The notes under the pieces: generated by a model | Databases searched by the model: none | Told to the model about the DNA's origin: nothing | Seen by the model: the letters and a program-made list of their open reading frames with translations, nothing else | In this document: piece after piece, positions 6,038-12,757 of the stretch | Position numbering within the stretch: position 1 is the first letter of the stretch | Layout of the letters: each line of letters begins with the position of its first letter | Program-made: the position numbers and the translations under genes | Origin: JAWVZH01 sp033722295 | Lineage (GTDB): Bacteria; Bacteroidota; Bacteroidia; Chitinophagales; Saprospiraceae | Reading direction: 5' to 3' | Assembly (NCBI GenBank): GCA_033722295.1 | Contig: JAWVZH010000091.1 | Coordinates: forward strand, 1 to 12,900 | DNA: 12,900 nucleotides

Positions 6038-6075
6038 AAAAAAAACCCGGTGCATGAATGCCACACACCGGGTTT
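6038..6075 (-). terminator. Rho-independent terminator of the blaI-M56 operon
   Basis: On the minus strand a 10-bp stem AAACCCGGTG/CACCGGGTTT (6075-6066 pairing with 6052-6043) with a 13-nt loop is followed by a run of T (complement of A 6038-6045). It lies 29 nt past the stop codon of the M56 protease gene. Confidence 0.88.
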
Positions 6076-6104
6076 CGATTGACAATTCTATTTTAATTCA
6101 GTGG

Positions 6105-7376
6105 CTAGATCTGGAATTTCACCGGTAAGGTATATTCTACAGAAACCACCTTGCCGTCCTGCATACCGGGATCCCAGGTAAGTTCTGCGGACATATCTTT
6201 CAATACGCGAAGGACCTCATCACCCAGGCCGGCACCAGGATCCTTGACAATTTCGATGTCATAAACCTGGCCATCTTTCGATACGACAAACTTGCTGACA
6301 ACCATGCCTGCTATGTTCTCTTCCTTAGCTTTTTCAGGATATTTGACCTTGTTAAAGACGTATTGAGTGAGTTGCATCTGAGTGCACTTCATCTGAGCAT
6401 TTACGTCACCATCATCACATCCCGGAAATCGAGGCATGACCTCGGCTACCTTCAATACCTTGGGCTGTGTTTGTTCCTGGAGGGAACTCTCAACAACTTC
6501 ATTGTCTTCATTTGTGATGCTTTCCTTGCATGAATGCATCGCAAATAAGGACAGGCAAAGAGGGAGTATGAGTAGGTATTTGATCTCGCTCGCTGTCGAT
6601 TGGAGACTTTTCTTGATCATGATTATTCTGTTTTTAAGTGGTTTGTTAAAAAATGGATGAGCCCATTGGACGCGCGCTGTCTTCAGGGCGTTCTGCCAGA
6701 GAAATCGGCTGTACAGTTCCGGATCAGACTGCCTGATCACTCTGGCATCGGCTTGATACTCGTGTATGTCACGAATGAGTTTCTTATAGATATAAAAAAG
6801 TGGATTCCACCAGACGAATATGCCAATACTGTGGATCAAAAGAAGATCCCAGGCGTGCCCTAATTCAACATGAGACCTTTCATGCAAGATCACATCTTCC
6901 AACTCACGAGTAGAGTAGTTGTGTTTACTGGGTATGTATATCTTGTTGAAAAATGTATAGGGAATAAGGCAAGTATCCGAGAGATAAATATTGTTCTTGT
7001 ACTCACTGACCTGGCTATTCTGGGCCTTTAAATGGAAATAGGCTAAACCTATGAAAGCTACATAGACAATAGAGCCCAAAAGCCATATGGACCAGACCGG
7101 AATCAGAGTTTTTTCGCTTATTTCTCTTATTTGAACAAGCTGTCCGTTGCTTCCTACGATGATCTCGGGTATGGTAGCCTGAATTGGGTTCACGCCGGAA
7201 CCATATGAGATCATAGAAAGAACGTCAGGCAAAAAGGGAAGTAAACAACTCAGCGCGAGGCCACCTAACAGGAATACGCGATTCCATTGATGTTTATGTT
7301 CCTGCCTGAAAAATAGAAGGAATACAGCCAGTATGACGGCACTGAGGATAAGATGTTCTAAGATCAGTAGTATCAT
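6105..7376 (-). CDS. BlaR1-like M56 family membrane metallopeptidase with C-terminal TonB domain
   Basis: A 423-residue inner-membrane protein. Hydrophobic helices lie at about 3-23, 34-50, 93-115, 178-197 and 267-283. The zinc site is HERSH (165-169, an HExxH motif) with the downstream HEYQAD (205-210), matching the M56 peptidase domain that faces the cytoplasm. After the last helix, residues about 315-423 form a periplasmic TonB C-terminal domain, opening with the phylum-typical MPRFPGC (314-320) and including VKYPEKAKEENIAGMVVSKF. It replaces the penicillin-binding sensor of true BlaR1, so the signal is not expected to be a beta-lactam. Known relatives cleave their BlaI partner to relieve repression. 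The gene starts 5 nt after the stop of the repressor gene. No beta-lactamase gene is present nearby. Confidence 0.92.
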   Translation of the reverse strand: MILLILEHLILSAVILAVFLLFFRQEHKHQWNRVFLLGGLALSCLLPFLPDVLSMISYGSGVNPIQATIPEIIVGSNGQLVQIREISEKTLIPVWSIWLLGSIVYVAFIGLAYFHLKAQNSQVSEYKNNIYLSDTCLIPYTFFNKIYIPSKHNYSTRELEDVILHERSHVELGHAWDLLLIHSIGIFVWWNPLFYIYKKLIRDIHEYQADARVIRQSDPELYSRFLWQNALKTARVQWAHPFFNKPLKNRIIMIKKSLQSTASEIKYLLILPLCLSLFAMHSCKESITNEDNEVVESSLQEQTQPKVLKVAEVMPRFPGCDDGDVNAQMKCTQMQLTQYVFNKVKYPEKAKEENIAGMVVSKFVVSKDGQVYDIEIVKDPGAGLGDEVLRVLKDMSAELTWDPGMQDGKVVSVEYTLPVKFQI

Positions 7377-7381
7377 TTTTC

Positions 7382-7732
7382 TTATTCTTTAAGTGAGTCG
7401 ATCAATTGTTCCATTTCATCCGCATCGATCTTTTCCTCCTGAACCAGGAATGACACAAGCGCCTTGGGAGAATCGCCGAAATATTTGGTAAGCAATTCCG
7501 TGAGAAATCCCCGTTTGTAGTCCCTTTGGGAAACAATTGGATAATATTCGTATGTCCTGCCATACGCCTTGTGATCGACAAATCCCTTCTTCTCCAGGAT
7601 ACGTGCAACGGAGGAAACTGTCGAGTGGGGCGGTGGATCATCGTAGCGCTCAAGTATCTGACTTACAGTACAGGCACCCAAATCCCAGATATGCTGCATG
7701 ACTTCCTCTTCTGACGCTGTTAGCTTCTTCAT
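7382..7732 (-). CDS. BlaI/MecI/CopY-family transcriptional repressor
   Basis: A 116-residue winged-helix repressor. Residues 1-75 form the DNA-binding domain (LTASEEEVMQHIWDLGACTV, then STVSSVARILEKKGFV as the recognition helix and YEYYP in the wing). Residues 76-116 are the dimerisation tail. In BlaI and MecI the partner protease cuts before a phenylalanine in this region; ALVSF (91-95) may be the equivalent site, by inference. A TTG at 7738 extends the frame by two codons, but the ATG at 7732 gives the standard MKKLT start and is preferred. It is the first gene of a two-gene operon with the M56 protease. A TACA-N2-TGTA operator lies 16-25 bp upstream of this start, so the operon is probably autorepressed. 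Confidence 0.93.
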   Translation of the reverse strand: MKKLTASEEEVMQHIWDLGACTVSQILERYDDPPPHSTVSSVARILEKKGFVDHKAYGRTYEYYPIVSQRDYKRGFLTELLTKYFGDSPKALVSFLVQEEKIDADEMEQLIDSLKE

Positions 7733-7746
7733 TTTCAACGTATTTT

Positions 7747-7758
7747 TTACAAATGTAA
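7747..7758 (-). promoter_or_regulatory. BlaI-type operator overlapping a Bacteroidota -7 promoter element
   Basis: TTACA-AA-TGTAA is a 12-bp inverted repeat containing TACAnnTGTA, the core of known BlaI/MecI operators. Read on the minus strand it also contains TACATTTG (7757-7750), an exact match to the TAnnTTTG -7 consensus. A repressor bound here would cover the promoter core. The expected -33 TTG, about 20 nt further upstream, is not well matched. Confidence 0.6.
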
Positions 7759-7776
7759 CTAATTCTTTCGATATAT

Positions 7777-7792
7777 AACGTAATTATACGTT
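7777..7792. promoter_or_regulatory. Second inverted repeat AACGTA-N4-TACGTT upstream of the repressor gene
   Basis: A perfect 6-bp inverted repeat with 4-bp spacer, ~20 bp upstream of the BlaI-type operator, near where the -33 region should be. It could be a second regulator site or a secondary operator. The half-sites do not match TACA/TGTA, so a different protein may bind. Confidence 0.35.
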
Positions 7793-7926
7793 GAAAAGCT
7801 GCCAGATGATAATTTTTTGATCCTGGAGATCCATATTTCGGGGGTTAAAGACTCATTTTTTAAGGAGTCATGTATTTAGATTTTGACTATTGCTTCAAGT
7901 ATATTTTCCATTATCTCCCGGTTATA

Positions 7927-10233
7927 TCAAAATAATAGTCTCAACCCGAATCGGACATTAAGTCCCGTCTCATCCGCAAAGTATCGCCAGCGGTTCAGAT
8001 AATTCCTGTAGGTGGTATTTAGAGCGTTCTCCACTGATGCAATAAATGCCATATCCTGCTGCCATAACTCAAAGTTCAATTTGGCTTCGCCATGAAGCAA
8101 AAAGTACCCGTCGGGCGGTGGCAGGAAGTCCTCATCCTGCGGATAATTCTCTTGTCTGAAGACATATTCCGCATTGAGGGATATATGCCCTGAAGCCTTA
8201 TGTTCAGAAAAAAGATATTTGAGACCGGACTGGACCCGATTTTGTGGCATAAGGATCAGTGGTTGGTCATCAGAGAGGTTCGTACCCTTCAAGGCACTTC
8301 CTTTGAGTTGATACTCTATAGATTTGCCGATCGGCAGCTGAAAACTAAAATCCACGCCGCTGATATTCACATTATCCTGCACATATCTGAAGACCGGGAA
8401 AGCCCCCCTGATAGTTAATCTGATCTCGTCCTGAGGGTCCAGATAGATGTAATTATCTATCCACTGTGAGTAAATTCCTATTTCGATCCAGGCATGGGAA
8501 GGTGTATGCCAGGATAACCGGCCCAGGATCTTCCTGGAGGCCTCACTTTCCAGATCTCTGTCTCCCTCCTCTATGCCCGCGACACCCTGGTGTAGACCTG
8601 AACTGTACAATTCATTTATGTACGGCTGTCTTTGGGTGATTCCTGCGTTAATACTCCAGTTGAGATCGTGGCTGATTCGATGCAGTATTCCTATGGAGCC
8701 CATTAAATTGTGAAAGTTGTGCTCAAACCGCTTTACTTGATCCTGAGAATTGAGAGGAGCGATGGCTACACTGAAGAAGCGATAATCATATCGACCGCCG
8801 GCCTCATAGGTCCAGTTGCCAATTTGCTTTTTCAGTGTACTGTACATGCCGCCTACAAACTTTACGTAGTCCGGGATCAGAGGTTCGATACCCGTCTGTG
8901 GATCATTAGTATTGAGTAACCAGGAGGTCTGCAATCCCGATCCCCAGGTATATCCGTTTTTCTCGTAGGTCAGGTCTGCGTAATTTTGTTGATCGATTAA
9001 GGTAAGGTCAAGAGACGGCAAAGAGGTTCTTCCTCCTCTGCGTACATCAAACTCCTGGCGATGATTGGATTGAAATCCGGATTTTAGTTCAAGCCTCGCA
9101 GTGGGACTGAGGCCTAAGTGACTTTGTAAACTTATAATATGATGTTCGACTTTTTGACGAGGTGCCTCGATCTCATAGCTGAAGTTATCTTCGGTGAAAA
9201 AAGGCACTTCACGCCCTATGGCCTCGTCCAAGTCGGTTAGATTTCCCACATGAGCCCCCCGGAGGATGCCCAATTCGTCATTGTAGTAACTGTAGTTCAA
9301 CTGAACATCATTGTCCTTTCCGATAGGATGATAGAGTGAGATATCTCCATGAAAATTAGCACGACCGGTATTCGTCAAAAAATAGTCTGGTGTCTTGCGA
9401 TCTCCGGACCGGCTTCCTCCGCCGGTGAACTTCCAACTGAGCCCCTTCCATTTTTGCCTTAATCGAACGGCGGCACTGTGTTGACGGCCATTGGAAGAAA
9501 AGCTGTAATTACCCCAACCGTGGAGATGGGGATCATTGACTATCGGATTGTCAGACAGGATGATGGCTCCCCCAAGCCCTTCAGTACCGGCTTTTATGGC
9601 ATCTACGCCCTTGAGCACAGTGATCTTGTCTGCCTGGGCGACTGCAACCTCGGGAGAGTGATCATTACCCCAGCGTTGACTGGAAAGATTAACTCCGTTT
9701 TGAAGAATGGCGATCCTGTTGCCGTATAGTCCGTGGATAACAGGTTTTGAGATCTGCGTCCCCGAATTCAGACTGCTCACCCCTGGAATGCGCGAAGCGA
9801 GACGCCCGAGTGATTCTCCCTGTGCGTCCCTGATCTCCGCTTCCTGGATACTGGACCGTGACTGAGCCGCACCAAATGGTTCAGTTTGGCCCAATACTTC
9901 TATCTCATGCAGGACCTCTGAATGATGTTCCAATGTTATTTGCAACGCGGTGTCTGATCCTATATCAAAATAAAAGGATCTTGTCTCACATCCTATGTGA
10001 CTTACTCGCAAATGAATGTGCCCCGGACAGACTTTGCGTATGTGAAAGCTACCGGCACTGTCTGTGACAGCGCCGGCACCTTGTTCTTCTAAAAACACAT
10101 TGGCATACTCCAAAGGCTCTGCAGTTGCTCTGTCCAGTATCTTACCTTTGATGGTAAGATTACAAGACTGGCCTCTCAGAATTCCTGAGAAGGAGATCAG
10201 CACGAGAACCAGTGAGGGTAAGAGTGTCTTCAT
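7927..10233 (-). CDS. TonB-dependent outer-membrane receptor, probably for metal uptake (ZnuD-like)
   Basis: A 768-residue receptor that would import a ligand across the outer membrane using TonB-ExbBD energy. In order: signal peptide 1-22 (ending SGILRGQ); carboxypeptidase-regulatory-like domain about 24-104 (TIKGKILDRATAEPLEYANV); plug about 115-235 with SLGRLASRIPGVSSL, KPVIHGLYGNRI and GTEGLGGAIIL; then a beta-barrel ending in aromatic F (RFGLRLLF). NDHSPE at 190-195, within the plug, resembles the NDHA segment in zinc receptors of the ZnuD type as I recall them; ligand identity remains inference. The ATG at 10233 is chosen because it overlaps the upstream lipoprotein stop as TGATG, a coupling junction; a GTG at 10236 is possible. 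It is the last gene of a three-gene operon. I saw no strong terminator after it. Confidence 0.92.
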   Translation of the reverse strand: MKTLLPSLVLVLISFSGILRGQSCNLTIKGKILDRATAEPLEYANVFLEEQGAGAVTDSAGSFHIRKVCPGHIHLRVSHIGCETRSFYFDIGSDTALQITLEHHSEVLHEIEVLGQTEPFGAAQSRSSIQEAEIRDAQGESLGRLASRIPGVSSLNSGTQISKPVIHGLYGNRIAILQNGVNLSSQRWGNDHSPEVAVAQADKITVLKGVDAIKAGTEGLGGAIILSDNPIVNDPHLHGWGNYSFSSNGRQHSAAVRLRQKWKGLSWKFTGGGSRSGDRKTPDYFLTNTGRANFHGDISLYHPIGKDNDVQLNYSYYNDELGILRGAHVGNLTDLDEAIGREVPFFTEDNFSYEIEAPRQKVEHHIISLQSHLGLSPTARLELKSGFQSNHRQEFDVRRGGRTSLPSLDLTLIDQQNYADLTYEKNGYTWGSGLQTSWLLNTNDPQTGIEPLIPDYVKFVGGMYSTLKKQIGNWTYEAGGRYDYRFFSVAIAPLNSQDQVKRFEHNFHNLMGSIGILHRISHDLNWSINAGITQRQPYINELYSSGLHQGVAGIEEGDRDLESEASRKILGRLSWHTPSHAWIEIGIYSQWIDNYIYLDPQDEIRLTIRGAFPVFRYVQDNVNISGVDFSFQLPIGKSIEYQLKGSALKGTNLSDDQPLILMPQNRVQSGLKYLFSEHKASGHISLNAEYVFRQENYPQDEDFLPPPDGYFLLHGEAKLNFELWQQDMAFIASVENALNTTYRNYLNRWRYFADETGLNVRFGLRLLF

Positions 10234-10790
10234 CACTGTATGACCACATCGAACGTCACCTCTATGTCGGTCTCACCTCCAGCATTGGTGATATCTCCTT
10301 CAGAGACGCCGTCGGCCCCTTTATCCGGCTCATGACGCAATATTATAGTCAACTGACCGGTGGATGGCTCTCCGGTCTCAAATTCCGTCAGCAATCCAAG
10401 GGGATTCCCTTCATCATCCGCATCGAGATATTCAATAGAGGCATTCAGACCTGAGAATAAATAGAACAACTGATGCTCTTCATCCTCTTCCTGAACCTCT
10501 TCGGCAATATTCTCCTCTGGTGTAACAGCCTGGTTCAGGATCTCGATTTGACCAGAGTAAATTGTATTGGCCTGAAGGGTGCCTCCCTGAATGATAGGAT
10601 CTACACCTCCACTGCCGTCCAGGTCCGCAAATGATAATGTGACGGTCTGACCAATGTTTTGAGGCGTAAGATTATACTTCAATGTAGTGATCAGCTCACC
10701 TTCATTTACCGGATCCGGATCGTCCGGATCGCACGAAGTGAATATTAATGGTGTGCTGAATAGTATTAAGGATAATTTGATGAATTTCAT
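10233..10790 (-). CDS. Acidic surface or periplasmic lipoprotein linked to the TonB receptor
   Basis: A 185-residue lipoprotein. The signal peptide MKFIKLSLILFSTPLIFTSC ends at lipidated Cys20 and is followed by a very acidic linker (DPDDPDP). The body has GELITTLKYNLTP (31-43), LSFADLDGSGG (52-62) and a block of acidic residues, AEEVQEEDEEHQLFY (96-110). The C-terminal half is beta-rich and ends TDIEVTFDVVIQ. It resembles Bacteroidota lipoproteins sometimes labelled 'type 1 periplasmic binding fold' that sit beside TonB receptors, an identification from memory. The acidic and histidine residues would suit binding a divalent metal. An ATG at 10796 would add two residues; 10790 gives the more usual signal peptide. 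Its TGA overlaps the receptor ATG, so both are probably made together. Confidence 0.8.
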   Translation of the reverse strand: MKFIKLSLILFSTPLIFTSCDPDDPDPVNEGELITTLKYNLTPQNIGQTVTLSFADLDGSGGVDPIIQGGTLQANTIYSGQIEILNQAVTPEENIAEEVQEEDEEHQLFYLFSGLNASIEYLDADDEGNPLGLLTEFETGEPSTGQLTIILRHEPDKGADGVSEGDITNAGGETDIEVTFDVVIQ

Positions 10791-10850
10791 ATCCATGTTT
10801 TTAGATGTCTAAAATTTGTGCTGTGCACTTTATCAAAAAAAGGTCCAGGG

Positions 10851-11273
10851 TTACACGTGGTGGGGCGGCCCCTTATTGGATATGATCTTTAAACTGGAAG
10901 GTAAGAGAACAAAAATGTAATGTGTTAGCTCAGATGTGCCATGCAAAAGATTGACCTGACAGAACTTAGGTTCTTCGAAGCTCTGATTGACAATTATTTG
11001 ATGACAGGTTGAGCAACTTTCGCGCAGCGGGATCAAGTGTGCTTTATGATGGCAACCATTAACAGTGTCACCATGAAAGATCGTACGGTGACACGCATCG
11101 GTTTCGCATTCTACACCATGGAGGTCACCATTGGCCTGGCTGTGGTCATGATGATGACCGGGTCCGTTATGCCAAAAGGCCATCAAGTAGGCCACGACCA
11201 ACAGAGTGACGGTCAGATTCCTATATGAAGCGCTATGATGTAATTTGATCGACACGAAAACGAAGTTATGCAA
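10851..11273 (-). CDS. Small His/Cys-rich membrane protein, probably metal-binding
   Basis: Up to 140 residues. One hydrophobic segment (NLTVTLLVVAYLMAFW, about 19-34) is followed by a histidine cluster (GPGHHHDH) and a region with six cysteines and many histidines: CETDACH, GCHHKAH, CSTCH and FCQ. The protein ends KGPPHHV; a PP near the C-terminus recalls small Bacteroidota metal-associated proteins of the HYC_CC_PP or DUF6660 kind, a weak resemblance. CSTCH also fits the CxxCH haem-attachment motif, but a single motif in a short His-rich protein is not enough to call a cytochrome. There is no ATG at the start: the longest frame opens with TTG at 11273, and a GTG at 11255 is equally plausible. 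It lies 60 nt upstream of the lipoprotein gene on the same strand and is likely the first gene of the receptor operon. Confidence 0.65.
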   Translation of the reverse strand: MHNFVFVSIKLHHSASYRNLTVTLLVVAYLMAFWHNGPGHHHDHSQANGDLHGVECETDACHRTIFHGDTVNGCHHKAHLIPLRESCSTCHQIIVNQSFEEPKFCQVNLLHGTSELTHYIFVLLPSSLKIISNKGPPHHV

Positions 11274-11400
11274 TAATCAACGAATGGTCATTGTACATTG
11301 GTATGCCGGATAAAGCATGCTTAAATTATAGTGATCTGAAGAAAAAAAGATGTGCTGATGCCTATCTTTATTAAGATATCGGAATCAAAATATATTATCC
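11274..11400. other. Divergent intergenic region with a perfect palindrome
   Basis: This 127-bp region separates the leftward receptor operon from the rightward methyltransferase gene and must carry promoters for both. AAGCATGCTT at 11313-11322 is a 10-bp perfect palindrome and a candidate regulator site; ATGCCGGA just before it (11303-11310) matches part of the M1 repeat. TATCTTTA at 11363-11370 is one base off TAnnTTTG in the direction of the methyltransferase, but has no clear -33 element. Confidence 0.4.
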
Positions 11401-12075
11401 ATGTCTTCACATGACCTGACACCGGAAGAGAACAAGCAACTTGCAGCCCTGTTCAAATGCCCTGCAGGTGACGAGGGTCGACAGCTTGCAGATGAAATGA
11501 ATGAGGGTGGACTTTACATCAATAAGTTCGCCCTGGAACACTTAAAGATTGAGGATGAAAACCAAATTTTGGAGTTAGGTATGGGTAATGGTCATTTTGT
11601 CAAGGAAATTCTGAATAAGGCAAAAGGACTTAAATATTCAGGTATTGACCACTCAGTGGATATGGTCGACTATGCCAGAAAGAAAAATAAGAGATTCATC
11701 CAGGACGGACAAGCGGATTTCATTCGGGGAGACATAGAAAAGTTGCCATTTGATGACGAGAACTTTGATAACATCATCACAGTCAATACGCTATATTTCT
11801 GGAAGTCACTTGACCTGGGATTGACTGAGATCAAGAGAGTCTTGAAGCGCGATGGTCAGGTTGTCATTGCCTTTCGGCCTAAATCATATATCAAGGAATT
11901 TCCATTTGTCAAGTATCATTATAAACTTTATGACGAAGCGAGAGTAGAAGAAGAGCTTAGGGATAGAGGATTTGTCAAAACGCAGCTGAAGTACAGAACG
12001 GAACCTGTTCAGGAGGTTTTTGGCAAACAACAAGCCAAGCGATCCTGCCTGGTTTTGGGGCGAAAATCAAATTGA
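11401..12075 (+). CDS. Class I SAM-dependent methyltransferase, substrate unknown
   Basis: A 224-residue Rossmann-fold methyltransferase of the Methyltransf_11/25 type. Motif I is ILELGMGNGHF (56-66), which binds the methionine part of SAM. The acidic residue of motif II is in YSGIDHSVDMV (79-89). GDIEKLPFDDENFDNIITVN (110-129) carries the adenine-contacting acidic residue and motif IV region, and IKRVLKRDGQVVIAF (144-158) is motif V/VI. The substrate cannot be read from the sequence; small molecules, quinones or lipids are the common ones for this shape. It is a single gene, divergent from the receptor operon. The hsp20 follows after 88 nt, with a separate promoter likely. Confidence 0.88.
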   Translation: MSSHDLTPEENKQLAALFKCPAGDEGRQLADEMNEGGLYINKFALEHLKIEDENQILELGMGNGHFVKEILNKAKGLKYSGIDHSVDMVDYARKKNKRFIQDGQADFIRGDIEKLPFDDENFDNIITVNTLYFWKSLDLGLTEIKRVLKRDGQVVIAFRPKSYIKEFPFVKYHYKLYDEARVEEELRDRGFVKTQLKYRTEPVQEVFGKQQAKRSCLVLGRKSN

Positions 12076-12163
12076 AATAATAGCTGGAAACGGGAAACAT
12101 TAATACATCTGGTATTGTCATATAGACGTAATTATTTATTAAAATCAAAATCAATCAAGAAGT

Positions 12164-12607
12164 ATGTTACCAGTTAGAACAGGATTTTTTCCAAGTGTTT
12201 CAAGATACATGGACGAGGACTGGTCCAACTTATTTGATTGGTCCAGAAAAAAATACATGCCATCATTTTCTACAACGCCGTCCGTCAATATTAAAGAGTC
12301 GGATGAAGCATACACTGTAGAAATGGCGGCACCTGGAATGAAGAAAGATGACTTTCAGGTAGAAGTTAATAACAATGTGCTGACTCTTAGAAGTGAGCGC
12401 ACCATGGATCTTGAAAATGAAAGTGATGACAGTTTCGCAAGACGCGAATTCAGTTATCATACTTTCCAAAGATCATTTTCTTTGGATAATGAAATGGTGG
12501 ACGAAAGTAAGATCACTGCGAAGTACGAAGACGGTATTTTGCGTGTACACCTTCCGAAAAAGGAAGAAGCTAAGGTTCAACCATCTAAAAAGATCGATAT
12601 TTCCTAG
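12164..12607 (+). CDS. Hsp20/alpha-crystallin family small heat-shock protein (third copy)
   Basis: A 147-residue holdase chaperone. The N-terminal arm has the amphipathic stretch SRYMDEDWSNLFDW (15-28). The alpha-crystallin domain spans about 43-135 (PSVNIKESDEAYTVEMAAPGMKKDDF, RREFSYHTFQRSFSL, YEDGILRVHLPKKEEAK). The C-terminus KKIDIS provides the I-x-I anchor (IDI). It is closer to the 146-residue protein at 3395-3835 than to the 129-residue one, sharing PGMKK, the RREF-Y-x-x-F block and the charged tail. It is a single gene on the opposite strand from the first pair and has its own strong terminator. Confidence 0.95.
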   Translation: MLPVRTGFFPSVSRYMDEDWSNLFDWSRKKYMPSFSTTPSVNIKESDEAYTVEMAAPGMKKDDFQVEVNNNVLTLRSERTMDLENESDDSFARREFSYHTFQRSFSLDNEMVDESKITAKYEDGILRVHLPKKEEAKVQPSKKIDIS

Positions 12608-12628
12608 GTTTTAATTAACCAATATCAC

Positions 12629-12666
12629 AAAGGTCAGTGACCCACGGTCATTGGCCTTTTTTATTT
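12629..12666 (+). terminator. Rho-independent terminator after the third hsp20
   Basis: Arms AAAGGTCAGTGACC (12629-12642) and GGTCATTGGCCTTT (12646-12659) form a 14-bp stem with two G-T wobbles and loop CAC, followed by a T-rich tract (TTTTATTTT). It begins 22 nt after the stop codon. Confidence 0.92.
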
Positions 12667-12675
12667 TGGCTACTT

Positions 12676-12742
12676 GTCCTGAAGTCGAACGGAGATCTCT
12701 TCGCACTCTGTGCTTCGAATAGCGCAGTGAGTACTTAAGGAC
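12676..12742. repeat. Imperfect 67-nt inverted repeat between convergent genes
   Basis: Outer arms GTCCTGAAGT (12676-12685) and ACTTAAGGAC (12733-12742) match with one mismatch. Inside lie GCAC-TCT-GTGC and further partial pairing toward GCGCAGTG. It has no T-tract, so it is not a standard terminator for the minus-strand gene, although it lies just past that gene's stop. It may be a dispersed intergenic hairpin element. Confidence 0.5.
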
Positions 12743-12757
12743 TAGCTACTGGCTACC

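Noticed and set aside
6105..7732. True beta-lactam resistance locus (BlaR1-BlaI-beta-lactamase)
   Set aside because: The protease lacks a penicillin-binding sensor and no beta-lactamase gene is nearby.
7850..7869. GACTC/GAGTC inverted repeat as a terminator for the receptor operon
   Set aside because: The stem is only 5 bp and the T-run after it is short; too weak to call.
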